Below, piece by piece: positions 13,385 to 13,823 of a stretch of 13,823 nucleotides of DNA. Source of the stretch: Gammaproteobacteria bacterium (lineage in GTDB: Bacteria > Pseudomonadota > Gammaproteobacteria > SZUA-229). The position numbers were made by a program, and so were the translations under genes. The stretch's first letter is position 1, and every line of letters starts with the position of its first letter. The notes below the pieces were generated by a model. The model was given only the letters and a program-made list of their open reading frames with translations, was not told the DNA's origin and did not search any database. Location of the stretch: positions 1 through 13,823 of the forward strand of contig JAOUPA010000040.1 in assembly GCA_029880105.1 (NCBI GenBank), written 5' to 3'.

Positions 13385-13823
13385 TTCCTGAACTTGGTTT
13401 ATTTGCCCTGATTATTGCTTTTGGTATCGCGATTATTCAGGGTGTGGTGCCGTTGATCGGTGCGGCACGTAATGATGTTTCCATGATTGCAATGGCAAGG
13501 CCGATTACCTGGGCACAATTGCTGTTTGTGGCGCTATCTTATGCTGCGCTGACTTATTCTTTTGTTGTGCATGATTTTTCTGTACTGTATGTTTCCCAGC
13601 ACTCTAACCTGGTACAGCCGTTACTGTATCGTGTCTCCGGTGTCTGGGGTTCGCACGAAGGCTCGATGCTTCTGTGGGTACTGATTCTTTCTTTGTGGAC
13701 AACAGCCGTTGCAATTTTCAGCCGCAGTCTACCGGATGTGCTGATGGCACGTGTAATTGCCGTGATGGGTATAGTCAGTGTTGGTTTTTATACTTTTATA
13801 TTGTGGACTTCCAATCCTTTTGA
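13381..13823 (+). CDS. ccmF: Cytochrome c haem lyase subunit CcmF, N-terminal part
   Basis: 147 codons are present before the window ends; the full protein is normally about 650 residues. CcmF receives haem from CcmE and, with CcmH (and CcmI where present), attaches it to CXXCH motifs of apocytochromes. MIPELGLFAL begins the family's first helix; WGSHEGSMLLWV (89-100) is the conserved CcmF segment, followed by LILSLWTTAVA. The start is coupled to the ccmE stop by an ATGA overlap. The WWD domain and later ccm genes lie outside the window. Confidence 0.95.
   Translation, partial: MIPELGLFALIIAFGIAIIQGVVPLIGAARNDVSMIAMARPITWAQLLFVALSYAALTYSFVVHDFSVLYVSQHSNLVQPLLYRVSGVWGSHEGSMLLWVLILSLWTTAVAIFSRSLPDVLMARVIAVMGIVSVGFYTFILWTSNPF

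Noticed and set aside
1..13823. Mobile element, CRISPR array, toxin-antitoxin or defence island
   Set aside because: No transposase, integrase, spaced repeats or paired toxin-antitoxin frames were seen; gene content is housekeeping and envelope functions.

Overview
This window looks like ordinary chromosome from a gammaproteobacterium. The order thrB (aminoglycoside-phosphotransferase-fold type), polA, engB, cytochrome c4 is the one I recall from Pseudomonas-type genomes, and a System I cytochrome c maturation (ccm) operon follows. I cannot name a genus. I see no insertion sequence, phage gene, CRISPR array, tRNA or rRNA.

Layout. Positions 1-866 (minus) hold the N-terminal part of a membrane-anchored dCache-type sensor whose output domain lies outside the window. 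A 248-bp divergent gap with two palindromes separates it from a secreted YceI-family protein (1115-1801, plus). Three small minus-strand genes follow: a BFD-like [2Fe-2S] protein with an unusual cysteine pattern, a coiled-coil lipoprotein, and PsiE. A minus-strand cluster then carries thrB, dctQ and dctM (transcribed in that order), with psiE 53 bp downstream of dctM. The TRAP membrane subunits are present, but no DctP binding protein is. polA is divergent from thrB. The 221-bp gap between polA and engB holds what looks like a small-RNA gene: a promoter-like sequence, two stem-loops and an intrinsic terminator. This is where Spot 42 (enterics) and ErsA (Pseudomonas) are encoded. engB (minus) is divergent from a dihaem cytochrome c4 gene, which ends in a perfect bidirectional terminator. 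Next comes ccmABCDE and the start of ccmF, tightly packed and mostly overlapping.

How the genes work together. The right third is coherent: CcmABCD export and load haem onto CcmE, CcmF and later subunits attach it to CXXCH proteins, and cytochrome c4 next door is such a client. polA and engB are housekeeping genes for DNA repair/replication and ribosome assembly. ThrB makes O-phosphohomoserine for threonine; its link to the TRAP permease is positional only. The left 3 kb reads as envelope and stress accessory genes (sensor, YceI, lipoprotein, PsiE) and appears more AT-rich by eye.

The points most worth checking are the putative sRNA at about 9014-9137, the variant BFD-like protein with a near-consensus promoter ending 7 nt before its ATG (suggesting a leaderless mRNA), and the palindrome over the ccmA -10 element. 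I found no convincing new multi-gene system.
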